From Tropicimonas_B omnivorans (GTDB taxonomy: Bacteria; Pseudomonadota; Alphaproteobacteria; Rhodobacterales; Rhodobacteraceae), in the NCBI RefSeq assembly GCF_031846565.1, contig NZ_JAVRHL010000003.1, positions 1 to 64,000 on the forward strand: DNA of 64,000 nucleotides, written 5' to 3'. Below, one piece after another: positions 1 through 8,817 of this stretch (positions within the stretch are counted from its first letter, which is position 1; each line of letters begins with the position of its first letter). The position numbers and the translations under genes were made by a program. The notes under the pieces are model-generated. The model was not told the DNA's origin and made no database searches. It saw only the letters and a list, made by a program, of their open reading frames with translations.

Positions 1-302
1 GCGTCCGGCCCTCGCGCGCGAGGCCTGCGTGTCCGCTTGTGCCTCGTTCCAGGCCGTGCGGTATTCCTCGATGAACGTGTCGAGGAGGGCAGGGTGAAGC
101 AGGCGTTCCCGAAGACCCGCCAGGACACGCTCCTCGACGGCGTCGCGGCGGATGGTGGTTCGGTTAGTACAGATGGCCGGTCCCTTGTTGGCAACCGCCG
201 AGCACCCGTAACGGGTCTTGTTGATGAGTGTGTAGCTTGCCGCGCAACATCCGCATTTGATCAGTCCCGAGAGCAGGTAGCTCGGGCGGCGTGCCAGCGG
301 CC
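1..302 (-). pseudogene. Serine recombinase, C-terminal zinc-ribbon fragment (partial, runs off left edge)
   Basis: Reading the minus strand from about 302 down to base 1 gives one open frame of about 100 residues. It contains the recombinase zinc beta-ribbon signature: RRPSYLLSGLIKCGCC, then a YGCS and an AICTNR segment, then RRDAVEERVLAGLRERLLHP. This is the region that follows the catalytic and recombinase domains in large serine recombinases of phages and integrative elements. The catalytic N-terminus is absent: upstream of 302 the sequence turns directly into an AraC-type regulator in another frame. The 3' end lies outside the window. It is almost certainly a remnant of a mobile element and not a working enzyme, unless the protein is expressed as a fusion. 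The frame has no start codon before the junction. Confidence 0.8.
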
Positions 303-970
303 GGGGGCAACCCGGATTGCCGGGCGAAGGCGCGGGGCAGGTGGGGCTGGTCTGCGAAGCCGAACGCCGCGGCGACGCCCGCCACGGTGTCACCGAACGG
401 CAGAGCGCGCCGCGCGAGCCGCAGGCGGTACTGCATGGCGTAGGCGTGCGGCGTCGCCCCCGTCTCGCGGCGGAAGCGACGAAGCGGAGGCGGCGGCGTC
501 ATCGCACGCACCGGCGGAGAGCACCCGGGCGAGTAGATCGGTCGGGGCCTCCTCGGCTTCACCGGCCTCTCCCGCGGCAATCGCCCGCATCACGGTTTGC
601 GTGCTGCTGGCCGGGTCGACGGACCGGCATGCGCCGAAGCCGATCTCCCGCCGCGCCGCACCGGGGCCAGCAAGGCGGGCTACCAACGAAACGTCGACAT
701 AGACGATGTCCCGCCCCCGTCCCGCGCCCACGGGCGCGCCGTCAGGCATCTTCTCGGGGCTGACCGCGATCACGTCGCCGGGGCCCGCCTCGATCGCCCC
801 GCAGCCCGACAAAGAGGCGTGTACGCCAGCGCGCATGAGGCAAGGCCGAACTCGTCGTGGGCATGGCGCGGGAACGTGCGGGCCGATACAAGCAAGATCT
901 CCTCGACACCCGGAAAGCAGGGTGGAGCAAGGCTGCACGATGAGCGGGGAGGGTGGTCATCGGCCGATCC
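303..970 (-). pseudogene. AraC-family transcriptional regulator, frameshifted and 3'-truncated
   Basis: Pieces of one AraC-family regulator are spread over three minus-strand frames. The N-terminal cupin-like sensor begins near 890 with GVEEILLVSARTFPRHAHDEF (only the start of this motif is family-typical). It shifts frame near 835 and continues as SGCGAIEAGPGDVIAVSPE and a stretch to about 560. Another shift near 480-500 leads to the helix-turn-helix part RRFRRETGATPHAY ... RLARRAL, ending QSGLPP at about 305. At least two frameshifts break it, and its last residues are replaced by the recombinase fragment. No function is expected. The original gene probably encoded a ligand-responsive activator for a neighbour now lost. 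Confidence 0.75.
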
Positions 971-1278
971 TGGCGGGTCGGGGCGACGAGCGGCAGCACC
1001 GGTGAACGTGTTATCCCGGTCAGTTGTCGTTCAGGGATGAAGCTGGGTGGGAGCAGACCGAAGCCCCACGCTAAGCTGCGCACCAAGGTCAGCTGGCTTG
1101 GATAGCGCCCTTTGCAAAGGTGACACTGCTGGCATCGGCAAGGAGCGCGAACGGCCCGGAGCAGAAACTGGACTGGGCAGGTGTCCAGGTGAAACTTTCT
1201 CGTTCCGTTCGAGGCCCGTTCTCCGGTTCAGTTGCGTCTCCGTCCGGGTGCCGCGGGCCTGGTCAGCTCCAGCGTGGT

Positions 1279-1638
1279 TCAGCGCCAGGTCTCGGTGCTG
1301 ACATCTCTGGCGCGGGCAACGGTCCCTGCCTCATCGTACTCGATGAGCAGGACACGATGTTGGGAGAACATGACGTCCCGCATCACATACCATGTGTCGT
1401 CTTCGCCAAGGACTTCGTCCGGCTCGCCGAGGATCTCGTGGGCCTCGATACGAGACAGCCCGGTCACTCGTTCGACGACGCCAGGAACCATATCGCGGCG
1501 GGTGCGAAAGCTCGCGTCTGTCCCGCCGGCGCTGCGCCATGCCTCGGGATCGAATTCCTCTGCAACGCTCGGCCCTGTATCGAACATCACAATGGCAACC
1601 AGCACCGGCAGGAGCCGTTTCCACCCAAGGTATGGCAT
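1279..1638 (-). CDS. Small secreted protein, possibly BamE/SmpA-like fold
   Basis: A 119-residue protein with an N-terminal signal peptide (WKRLLPVLVAIVMFDTGPSVA, about residues 6-26). The mature part has a pattern seen in BamE/SmpA-type small domains: a helix (RIEAHEILGEPDEV), then WYVM and a strand LLIEYDE. Such folds mediate protein-protein contacts in the periplasm or outer membrane. The family match is by pattern only and no lipobox cysteine is visible. The start at 1638 has an AAGGGA-type ribosome site and lies divergent from the next gene, with about 210 bases between them. I do not recognise a specific function. Confidence 0.6.
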   Translation of the reverse strand: MPYLGWKRLLPVLVAIVMFDTGPSVAEEFDPEAWRSAGGTDASFRTRRDMVPGVVERVTGLSRIEAHEILGEPDEVLGEDDTWYVMRDVMFSQHRVLLIEYDEAGTVARARDVSTETWR

Positions 1639-1852
1639 CGCGATCCCTTAGAGGTTTCTACGGCTCATCCATAGCTGATGTGAAAGGAGGACAGGAAGTC
1701 CGAATCTTACGAGGCCTGCCGGCACCCGACTTTCCGCAGATTCCTGCCTGTCAGCGCCAACCGGTTATCTGGTGTCCTGATCACCGGTCCCATACTGAGA
1801 GACCTGAATCTTGAGTTTGCCCGCCGTGGCGTTCCGTCCAATAGGTGCAGAG

Positions 1853-2740
1853 ATGCGCAGAGCCGTCGCACTCATCTCGGTGGTCATGCTGGTGGCAGGG
1901 CCGACGCGCGCCGATACTGCCCGGGATCTGGCTGTACTGATCGACGCACCGATCGAAGACGTCCGCCAGGCGGTCGCGGCCATCGATAGATGCGCAGCCA
2001 GTCAGCCGGACACCCGGGCAAATGCGTTCCGCGGCCTGATCGACGAGGCCGCTGCCTTCGCGGCGGGCGAGACGCTGCTCGGCACCCGCGAACTCCTCAC
2101 CGATTTCACGCGTCAGATCGTCAGCCAACTCGCCGTCGATAGTGGTTGCACGGCCCTTGTCGATCTGTGGGACAGCAGCGACCCCTGGGTGCGGACATTG
2201 CCCGAGGCGGGGATCGGTCTGTCGCGGGCCGACATCGACGCGACCGAACGGTTGGAAGCCCTGGGTCGCCCCCTGTGGGACAGTGTTCCCACCGCGGCGG
2301 CGCGGGACCGGCTCCTGGCCCTGTGGGACAGTTTCGACCCGGAGGACGATCAGGTGGTTCTCCTGTGGCTGACACGGCTCAACGCCTGGGCGCCCGCGGT
2401 CGAAGAGGCCTGGGAGGATCTGGATGCCGATGCGCGGATCCTTTCGACGCGCGTCGCCTTCGACACCTTGCTTCCGGACGCGGCAGACCTCGAGGTAATC
2501 CTTGGCCACGATGACCTCGGCAGCTGGATCGGCGGACGTTACTTCTTTTCGGGGCACGCGGATCTTGAGCGTTTCGAGGGCGTCACGTCGCTTGCTAAGG
2601 CGGGATACTTCGGTGGCAGCTACTACAGCACGCTGGCCGAGTCCTACCGCATGGCCATCGACACGATGACCTACATGGGCAACTCGATGGCCTCGATGGG
2701 GCTGCTGTTCGACATGATGGACATGAACGCCCAGTATTGA
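1853..2740 (+). CDS. Secreted hypothetical protein
   Basis: A 295-residue protein of unknown function. The ATG at 1853 is preferred over an in-frame TTG at 1811, because it places a clean signal peptide (MRRAVALISVVMLVAG...TRA) at the N-terminus. The mature protein is acidic and helix-rich, with repeated tryptophan-aspartate segments (LVDLWDSSDPW, RLLALWDSFDPEDD) that suggest an internal duplication. The C-terminus is methionine-rich (SMASMGLLFDMMDM). No catalytic motif is evident. It is convergent with the next gene, with only 11 bases between the stop codons. Confidence 0.6.
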   Translation: MRRAVALISVVMLVAGPTRADTARDLAVLIDAPIEDVRQAVAAIDRCAASQPDTRANAFRGLIDEAAAFAAGETLLGTRELLTDFTRQIVSQLAVDSGCTALVDLWDSSDPWVRTLPEAGIGLSRADIDATERLEALGRPLWDSVPTAAARDRLLALWDSFDPEDDQVVLLWLTRLNAWAPAVEEAWEDLDADARILSTRVAFDTLLPDAADLEVILGHDDLGSWIGGRYFFSGHADLERFEGVTSLAKAGYFGGSYYSTLAESYRMAIDTMTYMGNSMASMGLLFDMMDMNAQY

Positions 2741-2751
2741 GGGCCTTCCGG

Positions 2752-3174
2752 TCAGACCGGCGTTATCTCGGCATGGGCAAGTCCGAATTCGGCCAGGACG
2801 TTCCGCGCGCGTTGCGACATGACAAGTCGTCCGTCGGGGGCTGTCCCGAAGTCGTCCGTCCCCTCGATGCCCGTCGGCCGAAACCAGACGAAAACCGGAA
2901 GAGCGACCTCGGATAAGTCCGGCGCGACGGAGATCTCGGCGTTATCGATGCGAGCGCCGGTCAGTCCCTCTGAAGCGATCGCATTCCAAGCTTCCTTGCG
3001 CAGCAGAAAGACCGGGAAACTCTCGATCAGCCCGTCGCCAAGCCAGCCCTCGACCCGGTAATGCACTTTGGACACCACGGGCGGATGGCTCGACCGATCA
3101 ATGACCGTACCTTCGGCAAGCCCGCCCGCAACCTCGGGCTCCACATTGAAGAACTGCTGCTCGCTCATCGTCAT
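2752..3174 (-). CDS. Cytoplasmic hypothetical protein
   Basis: A 140-residue soluble protein with no signal peptide or membrane segment. The start at 3174 (MTMSEQQFFNVEPEVAG) has an AGAAGGG ribosome site and is preferred over a longer frame beginning at 3219. The sequence carries a mid-region VHYRVEGWLGDGLIESFPVFLLRKEAW and a C-terminal DGRLVMSQRARNVLAEFGL. The overall look resembles small proteins of the immunity or DUF kind found beside secreted proteins, but I cannot place it in a family. It is convergent with the secreted protein at 1853; a small hairpin (CCGGT/ACCGG) sits at 2748-2760. Confidence 0.5.
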   Translation of the reverse strand: MTMSEQQFFNVEPEVAGGLAEGTVIDRSSHPPVVSKVHYRVEGWLGDGLIESFPVFLLRKEAWNAIASEGLTGARIDNAEISVAPDLSEVALPVFVWFRPTGIEGTDDFGTAPDGRLVMSQRARNVLAEFGLAHAEITPV

Positions 3175-3572
3175 CCGAACACCCTTCTCTGCGCCGCCAG
3201 GCCCGACGGCTCGTGCCACAGGCGAGCAACATGTCAGGTTATCACGCCGTCAGCGACACTGACCGTATCCGGAGTTAACAGGGGTCTGTAAACCCTCGTA
3301 GAAGACGGACTCTACTGGCAGCAGCGACATAGGCCTGCCTCCGGGACGGCATAGTATCGGTCGGAAACACTGTGAGGGAAACTTGGCCCGAAGCCGAGAT
3401 TGCCTCGTCCGTCAGAAAGGTCTGTCTCACACCGGCCGCGAAACGCTCGCCAGTGCCCGAAGCTGCTCTTCGGGCAACACGGGGCGAATTGGCCGAGAGG
3501 AGCCCTTGGCGATCGCTTTCCGCTTCGCGATGTGGTCAGAGCGAAAGGCGATTGCTTGCGGAGAACTGGTTC
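3175..3572. other. Intergenic region without a recognised gene
   Basis: About 400 bases between the divergent starts at 3174 and 3573. Several frames stay open, but none shows protein-family character. The ceramidase-like frame could be read back to 3372, but that extension is low-complexity and has no homology-like motif. No clear promoter hexamers or terminator were seen. Confidence 0.4.
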
Positions 3573-4283
3573 ATGACATTCCTTGGCTACATCGACCTCT
3601 ATTGCGAGCGAACGGCGCCGGGGTTTTGGAATGAGCCAATCAATGCCTTGAGCAATGCTGCGTTCCTGATCGCGGCAGTGCTCGCTTGGCGTGCGCTTCA
3701 GGCGTCTGGCCGCCGCGGCCTTGCGGAGATCGCGTTGATTTTTCTGGCTGCGTCTATCGGCGTCGGATCATTCCTGTTTCATACCTTCGCCAACGGCAAA
3801 ACTGAGTTGCTGGACGTGATTCCGATCTGGACGTTTGTCGCATTGTACATCACCATCGTGATTTTTCGAATGAGCAACGGAAACTATCTGAAGACGCTCA
3901 GGATATGTCTTATCGTAGCCGCCTGCGTGGGCGTAGGGTTCTGGACGACAGGTAGAGACATTGCCACGAACGACGCCGCGGGGCCCGAACGCCTCAATGG
4001 GTCCCTGCAATATCTTCCAGCCATTGTGGCGCTATGGGGGTTTGCCCTTGTTACACTTATCAGGCGTCATCCGGCCAGGGCGCTTGTGGTGACGGCAGCA
4101 GCCTGTTTCACGATTTCTCTGGGCTTTCGCACAGTCGATTTGATGGCGTGTCGCGCGACGGGTGTGGGCACGCACTTCATGTGGCATGTCTTGAACGGCG
4201 CAATGATATTGGCGCTGCTGCTGGCCCTTATTCGACATCTCCCGCGACCAGAAACACCCCACCGTGACGCGAAAGTCGGGTAG
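3573..4283 (+). CDS. Ceramidase-family (CREST) multipass membrane protein
   Basis: A 236-residue integral membrane protein of the alkaline ceramidase family (PF05875, CREST superfamily). These enzymes use a metal site built from a serine, an aspartate and three histidines to hydrolyse amide-linked lipids. The family signatures are present: DLYCERTAPGFWNEPINALS near the N-terminus, GVGSFLFHTFANG (S and first H) near residue 68, and RTVDL...GTHFMWHVLNG (D and two H) near the C-terminus. About seven hydrophobic segments are visible. The ATG at 3573 begins exactly at the family N-terminus; an upstream in-frame ATG at 3372 would add an unlikely tail. Substrate in a bacterium is unknown. Confidence 0.75.
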   Translation: MTFLGYIDLYCERTAPGFWNEPINALSNAAFLIAAVLAWRALQASGRRGLAEIALIFLAASIGVGSFLFHTFANGKTELLDVIPIWTFVALYITIVIFRMSNGNYLKTLRICLIVAACVGVGFWTTGRDIATNDAAGPERLNGSLQYLPAIVALWGFALVTLIRRHPARALVVTAAACFTISLGFRTVDLMACRATGVGTHFMWHVLNGAMILALLLALIRHLPRPETPHRDAKVG

Positions 4284-4497
4284 GTCTCGCGCGGCTGGCC
4301 TCTGATCTTCACGGGGTTTGAAAGCGCGGCGAACGGCAGCTTCGACGGGCCGCGCTGCAGCATCCTGATATGAGGCTGTGGGGCAGTTCTGGGCCGTTCG
4401 AGGTGACCCGGTAATCAGGGCAGAAACCGGAATTTCGCTGCAAGCGCGCGATCGAAGGTCTCGCCGCAAGGGGCGCAATCTTGAGGGTGAGGTGACG

Positions 4498-4635
4498 TCA
4501 GAGTGGCTCCGGAGGCCCTCCGTTCACCAGAGACGACCGAGCGGCCGACATACCCATTGCTCGGACCCGATAATCCTTGTGCATTTTCTGGTACTTGCCG
4601 GCTTCCAGAGCTTCGCGGACGCCTTTGTCACATCA
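4498..4635 (-). pseudogene. Possible C-terminal coding remnant (aldolase-like?)
   Basis: On the minus strand a 45-residue frame runs from about 4635 to a stop at 4498: ...VREALEAGKYQKMHKDYR, then MGMSAARSSLVNGGPPEPL. It has natural codon choice and protein-like character, but no start codon and two stops immediately upstream. The ending faintly resembles C-termini of dihydrodipicolinate synthase/KDG aldolase-type proteins, which would suit the sugar-acid context, but this is a weak pattern judgement. It lies just upstream of the ABC importer operon and may be the end of a gene deleted here. Confidence 0.3.
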
Positions 4636-4651
4636 CTAGTCCAAACAGGAT

Positions 4652-4680
4652 TTGACATACCGGTACAAATTATCACTACT
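4652..4680 (+). promoter_or_regulatory. Putative promoter/operator of the ABC importer operon
   Basis: TTGACA at 4652-4657 is a consensus -35 hexamer, directly followed by the palindrome TACCGGTA within TACCGGTAC (4658-4666). The same nonamer occurs 25 bases upstream of the gntR-type gene at 21129-21137. A convincing -10 box at standard spacing is not visible. The site lies about 40 bases upstream of the ABC binding-protein start and could be the operator of an FCD-type GntR repressor. Confidence 0.45.
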
Positions 4681-4706
4681 GGTGGCGTCCGGAGGAGGAG
4701 GATTTC

Positions 4707-6614
4707 ATGAAGCATCTACGTCTCTACGGAGCCGCTGCGGCATCCATTTTAGCCATCACAGGCGCGCAGGCTCAGGACTTTTCACAGGCTCCCGCCCTCA
4801 CGGCGATGGTCGAGGCTGGGGACCTTCCACCCGTCGAGGATCGCCTGCCGGCGTCGCCGGAGGTCGTTGAACCGCTGGAGCGAGCGGGGACGTATGGCGG
4901 GGTCATCCGCTTCGGTCTGAGAGGCAGTTCGGATCACAATCACATCCTGCGTTTGATGGGGCCGCAGGGTCTGACCCGCTGGGACCCCGAGTACACCGAG
5001 GTCATTCCCAATCTCGCCGAAAGCTTCGAGGCCAACGAGGACGCGACCGAGTTTACCTTTCGCCTGCGCGAGGGGCTCAAATGGTCCGACGGTGAGCCCT
5101 TCGACGCAGACGACGTGATGTTCAACGTCGAGGATCTGCTTCTCAACGAAGAGTTCGGGCCGACGCCCGTGCGCTTCACGTCAGGCAATCAGCCGCTTTC
5201 GATCGAGAAGATCGACGATCTGACGGTGAAGATCACCTTCGCCGCGCCCTACGGGACCTTCCTGCAGGAGCTGGCCGGGCCGCTCGGGCAATATCCGACG
5301 CTCTATGCGAAGCATTACTGTCAGCAGTTCCACCCCACCTATGCCGACGACATCGACCAGAAGATCGACGATGCCGGCGCAGGGGACTGGCAGACGCTCT
5401 TTCTTCAGACGTGCGGCGACATCGAGATCCCGGCGCGCTGGGGCAACCCCGACCGGCCGACGATGGACCCGTGGATCGTGACCGAGCCCTATACCGGGGC
5501 CGCGACGCAGGTCCGGCTGGAGCGGAATCCCTACTTTTGGCAGGTTGATACGGAGGGCAACCAGCTTCCCTATATCGACGCGCTTTCGGGAAGCGTCTCG
5601 CAGGACGTGGAAAGCCTGCTCCTGTCCATCATCGGCGGCAATATCGACTGGGCCCTCCGACACATCGACACGACGCAGAACCGCCCCGTGCTCTACGAGA
5701 ACATGGAATCGGGCGGCTATCGCATGATCGCGGCGGACCCGCGCGGGGGCACGCAGATGACCCTCGACCTCAACCTGATGCATCCCGATGAGGGCCTGCG
5801 CGAACTGTTCAACGAGCGCGATTTCCGCGTGGCACTGTCGCTGGGGATCGACCGTCAGGCGATCATCGATACAGTCTTCCTGGGCGTGGGTACGCCGTGG
5901 CAGATCGGCGATTTCGAAGGCTCTGCGTTCTATAACGAGCGGCTTTCCACGCAATACACCGAGCACGATCCCGAGGAAGCCAATCGACTGCTCGACGAGT
6001 TGGGGCTCGAGCGGGGAGATGACGGCATTCGCCGGATGGACGATGGCCGCCCGGTGCGTTTCCAGGTGGACGTGATCCCGACATATGCACCCGACCATGT
6101 CGACCAGCTCGGCCTTATCGAGCAGCAATGGGAAGAGATCGGCGTGGACATGGAGGTCAATCCGGTCGAGCGCACCTTCTTCTTCGAACGGGCCAACAAC
6201 GCGAACCAGCACGACGCGGCCGTCTGGCCATCGACCGGACCGCTTCTGACAGGAACGCCCGACCAGATCATTCCGATCAGCGACGGGAGCCGGTGGGGTA
6301 TCCCGTGGTTCAAGTGGTATTCCACCAGTGGCGTCGAGGGTGAAGAGCCCCCGGCCTCGGTGAAAAAGCGTCTCGAACTTTACGACGAGGCCCGCGCCAC
6401 GACCGATCCCGAGGTCCGCGCGGAACTTCTACAGCAGATCAACGAGATCGCGGCGGACGAGTTCGAGATCATCGGGATTGCGCAGGCGATGGTCAGCTAC
6501 GGGATCGCCAATGAGGATCTGGTGAACGTTCCGGACACAATGCCCAACGACTGGATCTATCCCACGCCGGCGCCGACCCTGCTTCAGACTTGGTTCTATG
6601 ACGACCGGAATTGA
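4707..6614 (+). CDS. ABC transporter substrate-binding protein, family 5
   Basis: A 635-residue periplasmic binding protein of the SBP family 5 (DppA/OppA/NikA type) with a signal peptide ending near residue 22 (AITGAQA/QDF). Family features include GGVIRFGLRGSSDH near residue 60, GLTRWDPEYTEVIPNLAESF, the FRLREGLKWSDGEPFDADDV block, and LGIDRQAIIDTVFLGVGTP in domain 2. It is longer than typical dipeptide binding proteins and resembles members found in clusters for oligosaccharides or sugar acids. The gene has a good GGAGGAGGA ribosome site and starts an operon with two permeases, a fused ATPase, a dehydratase and a lactonase. The substrate is therefore more likely a uronate- or aldonate-containing compound than a peptide, by inference. 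Confidence 0.85.
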   Translation: MKHLRLYGAAAASILAITGAQAQDFSQAPALTAMVEAGDLPPVEDRLPASPEVVEPLERAGTYGGVIRFGLRGSSDHNHILRLMGPQGLTRWDPEYTEVIPNLAESFEANEDATEFTFRLREGLKWSDGEPFDADDVMFNVEDLLLNEEFGPTPVRFTSGNQPLSIEKIDDLTVKITFAAPYGTFLQELAGPLGQYPTLYAKHYCQQFHPTYADDIDQKIDDAGAGDWQTLFLQTCGDIEIPARWGNPDRPTMDPWIVTEPYTGAATQVRLERNPYFWQVDTEGNQLPYIDALSGSVSQDVESLLLSIIGGNIDWALRHIDTTQNRPVLYENMESGGYRMIAADPRGGTQMTLDLNLMHPDEGLRELFNERDFRVALSLGIDRQAIIDTVFLGVGTPWQIGDFEGSAFYNERLSTQYTEHDPEEANRLLDELGLERGDDGIRRMDDGRPVRFQVDVIPTYAPDHVDQLGLIEQQWEEIGVDMEVNPVERTFFFERANNANQHDAAVWPSTGPLLTGTPDQIIPISDGSRWGIPWFKWYSTSGVEGEEPPASVKKRLELYDEARATTDPEVRAELLQQINEIAADEFEIIGIAQAMVSYGIANEDLVNVPDTMPNDWIYPTPAPTLLQTWFYDDRN

Positions 6615-6686
6615 GATCTAGGCCACCTCGGTCGCGGGGCGTCCATGCGGACGCCCCGTACCTCCAATTCAGGATCGGATTCCCCC

Positions 6687-7673
6687 ATGCTCCTCAGCTT
6701 CATCTTGCGCAGAATGCTCTGGGCCGTGCCGTTTCTATTCGCGGCCTCGCTCGTTACGTTCGCGCTGATCACATTGCCGCCGGGTGATTACATCACCACC
6801 TACGCCCAAACCCTGTCGCAGTCAGGGGATGCGGTGGATCAGGGCCGACTTGATGCACTGCGCGAACGCTATGCGCTCGATAAGCCCTTCCTCGTGCAGT
6901 ATTTTGCGTGGATCGGCGGCATCCTTCAGGGAGATTTCGGTATCTCGTTTGAATGGCAACAGCCCGTGTCGACGCTGATCTGGGATCGTCTCGGTCTCTC
7001 TTTTGCCCTGGAGTTCTCGACGCTGTTCTTCTCCTGGGCCATCGCGCTGCCTATCGGCATCTATTCCGCCGTCCGCAAATATTCAGTCGGTGATTATGCG
7101 GCGTCGGTCATCGGATTCCTGGGGCTCGCGATCCCGAATTTTTTGTTCGCGCTCGTGCTGATGTATATCGCCGTTGTCCATTTCGGTAAGAACGTCTCGG
7201 GACTTTTCTCCCCCGAATACGTGGGAGCGCCGTGGTCATGGGCCAAGTTCGGCGATCTGCTCCAGCATCTGTGGATCCCCGTCATCATCCTCGGCACCAG
7301 CGTGACCGCCGGCCTGATCCGCATCATGCGTGCGAACCTGCTGGACGAGCTGCACAAGCCGTACGTCGTCACGGCACGCGCCAAGGGCATGTCCGAGTGG
7401 AGCCTGATCCTGAAATACCCCGTGCGGCTTGCGCTCAATCCGTTCGTGTCGACCATTGGTTGGGCCTTTCCGCAGCTCATCTCGGGTGCGGTCATCACGG
7501 CCTTCGTGCTATCTCTGCCGACCGCCGGACCGCTGATGCTTCAGGCCCTTCTGGCGCAGGACATGTACCTTGCCGGCGCCTTCATTCTTCTTCTGTGCTG
7601 TTTCTCGATCGTGGGCATGATGGTTTCGGACATCCTGCTGGCGCTCGTGGACCCGCGCATCCGGTTCAGGTGA
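6687..7673 (+). CDS. ABC transporter permease (DppB/OppB type)
   Basis: A 328-residue inner-membrane permease. The ATG at 6687 (MLLSFILRRMLWAVPFL) is the typical DppB-type start; an upstream in-frame ATG at 6645 would add a polar tail. It shows the PPGDYITTYAQTL segment after the first helix, about six membrane spans, and the cytoplasmic coupling loop with the EAA-like motif ...YVVTARAKGMSEWSLILKYPVR (first 20 residues are the diagnostic part). The gene follows the binding protein after 72 bases and precedes the second permease by 4 bases. It forms the translocation channel with the next gene product. Confidence 0.88.
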   Translation: MLLSFILRRMLWAVPFLFAASLVTFALITLPPGDYITTYAQTLSQSGDAVDQGRLDALRERYALDKPFLVQYFAWIGGILQGDFGISFEWQQPVSTLIWDRLGLSFALEFSTLFFSWAIALPIGIYSAVRKYSVGDYAASVIGFLGLAIPNFLFALVLMYIAVVHFGKNVSGLFSPEYVGAPWSWAKFGDLLQHLWIPVIILGTSVTAGLIRIMRANLLDELHKPYVVTARAKGMSEWSLILKYPVRLALNPFVSTIGWAFPQLISGAVITAFVLSLPTAGPLMLQALLAQDMYLAGAFILLLCCFSIVGMMVSDILLALVDPRIRFR

Positions 7674-7677
7674 TCCG

Positions 7678-8814
7678 ATGACAACCATTCCCGATCCCCG
7701 TATCGAAGAGATCGCCACGGACGCCGAGGCCTCGCAATGGCGACTGACGTGGCGCGCGTTCAAGCGACACCGTCTGGCTTTGGTAAGCCTCTGGATCATC
7801 GTCGCTATTTACCTGATCGCGCTGTTCGCGGAGGTCGTGGCGCCCTACGATCCGCACGCGACGAGCTCGACCGCGGTTTACCACCCGCCGCAAGCCGTCC
7901 ACTTCATAGACCGCTCGGACGACGGCTTTGCGATCCGGCCCTGGGTCCAGAAGATGACCCTCGTTCGCGATCCGATGACCCTGAGCGCGACCTACGAGCC
8001 TGCCGAGGGTGAGAAGGTCTATCTGTCGATCTTCGGGAAGGGTGACGAGTACTCCCTTTGGGGTCTCTTCGACGGCGACCGTCACCTCGTTACCGGCGCC
8101 GATCCGGACGAGCGGTTTTACCTTTTCGGGACGGACAGGCTGGGGCGGGACATGCTCAGCCGGACGATTTACGGGGCGCGCATCTCGATGTCCGTCGGTC
8201 TACTCGGCGTCACGTTCAGCCTTATCATCGGGACCATCCTCGGCGGGTTCTCGGGCTATTACGGCGGACGGATCGACATGGTGGTACAGCGCCTCGTCGA
8301 ACTCATCCTCGCCTTGCCGACGATCCCGATCTGGCTGGGCCTCAGCGCGGCGCTACCGCAGGACTGGTCGCCGCTGTCCCGCTATTTCGCCATTACCGTC
8401 ATCCTCTCGCTCGTCGGGTGGACTGAGCTCGCGCGGGTCGTCAGGGGACGGTTTCTCGCGCTCCGGACCGAAGAATTCGTCACCGCCGCGCGGCTTGATG
8501 GAGGCAGTCAGTGGCGGGTCATCTTCCGGCACATGATGCCGTCGATGGCCAGCCACATCATCGCCTCGGTCACGCTGGCGATCCCGGCAATGATCGTCGC
8601 GGAGACGGCGCTCTCCTTCATTGGCCTTGGCCTGACGCCGCCGATCATCTCCTGGGGTGTCTTGCTGAAGGAGGCCCAGAACATCCGCTCGATCGCGCAG
8701 GCGCCCTGGCTGTTCATCCCTGGCGGGGCGGTCTGCGTGGCCATCCTCGCCTTGAACTTCCTCGGCGACGGTCTGCGCGACGCGGCCGATCCATATTCCA
8801 ACGCGGAGCGTTGA
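7678..8814 (+). CDS. ABC transporter permease (DppC/OppC type)
   Basis: A 378-residue inner-membrane permease, the DppC/OppC partner. A short cytoplasmic N-terminus (SQWRLTWRAFKRHRLALVSL) leads into the first helix. A large loop of about 100 residues follows before FGTDRLGRDMLSRTIYGAR, a signature of this subfamily. The EAA loop reads TEEFVTAARLDGGSQWRVI. The C-terminal LGDGLRDAADP is also typical. It is larger than E. coli DppC (300 residues) because of the extended periplasmic loop, as in sugar/opine-type members. It overlaps no neighbour and is followed after 3 bases by the ATPase. Confidence 0.88.
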   Translation: MTTIPDPRIEEIATDAEASQWRLTWRAFKRHRLALVSLWIIVAIYLIALFAEVVAPYDPHATSSTAVYHPPQAVHFIDRSDDGFAIRPWVQKMTLVRDPMTLSATYEPAEGEKVYLSIFGKGDEYSLWGLFDGDRHLVTGADPDERFYLFGTDRLGRDMLSRTIYGARISMSVGLLGVTFSLIIGTILGGFSGYYGGRIDMVVQRLVELILALPTIPIWLGLSAALPQDWSPLSRYFAITVILSLVGWTELARVVRGRFLALRTEEFVTAARLDGGSQWRVIFRHMMPSMASHIIASVTLAIPAMIVAETALSFIGLGLTPPIISWGVLLKEAQNIRSIAQAPWLFIPGGAVCVAILALNFLGDGLRDAADPYSNAER

Positions 8815-8817
8815 CCT

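Noticed and set aside
5181..6212. 343-codon minus-strand frame opposite the ABC binding protein
   Set aside because: Antisense shadow; no start signal or family character.
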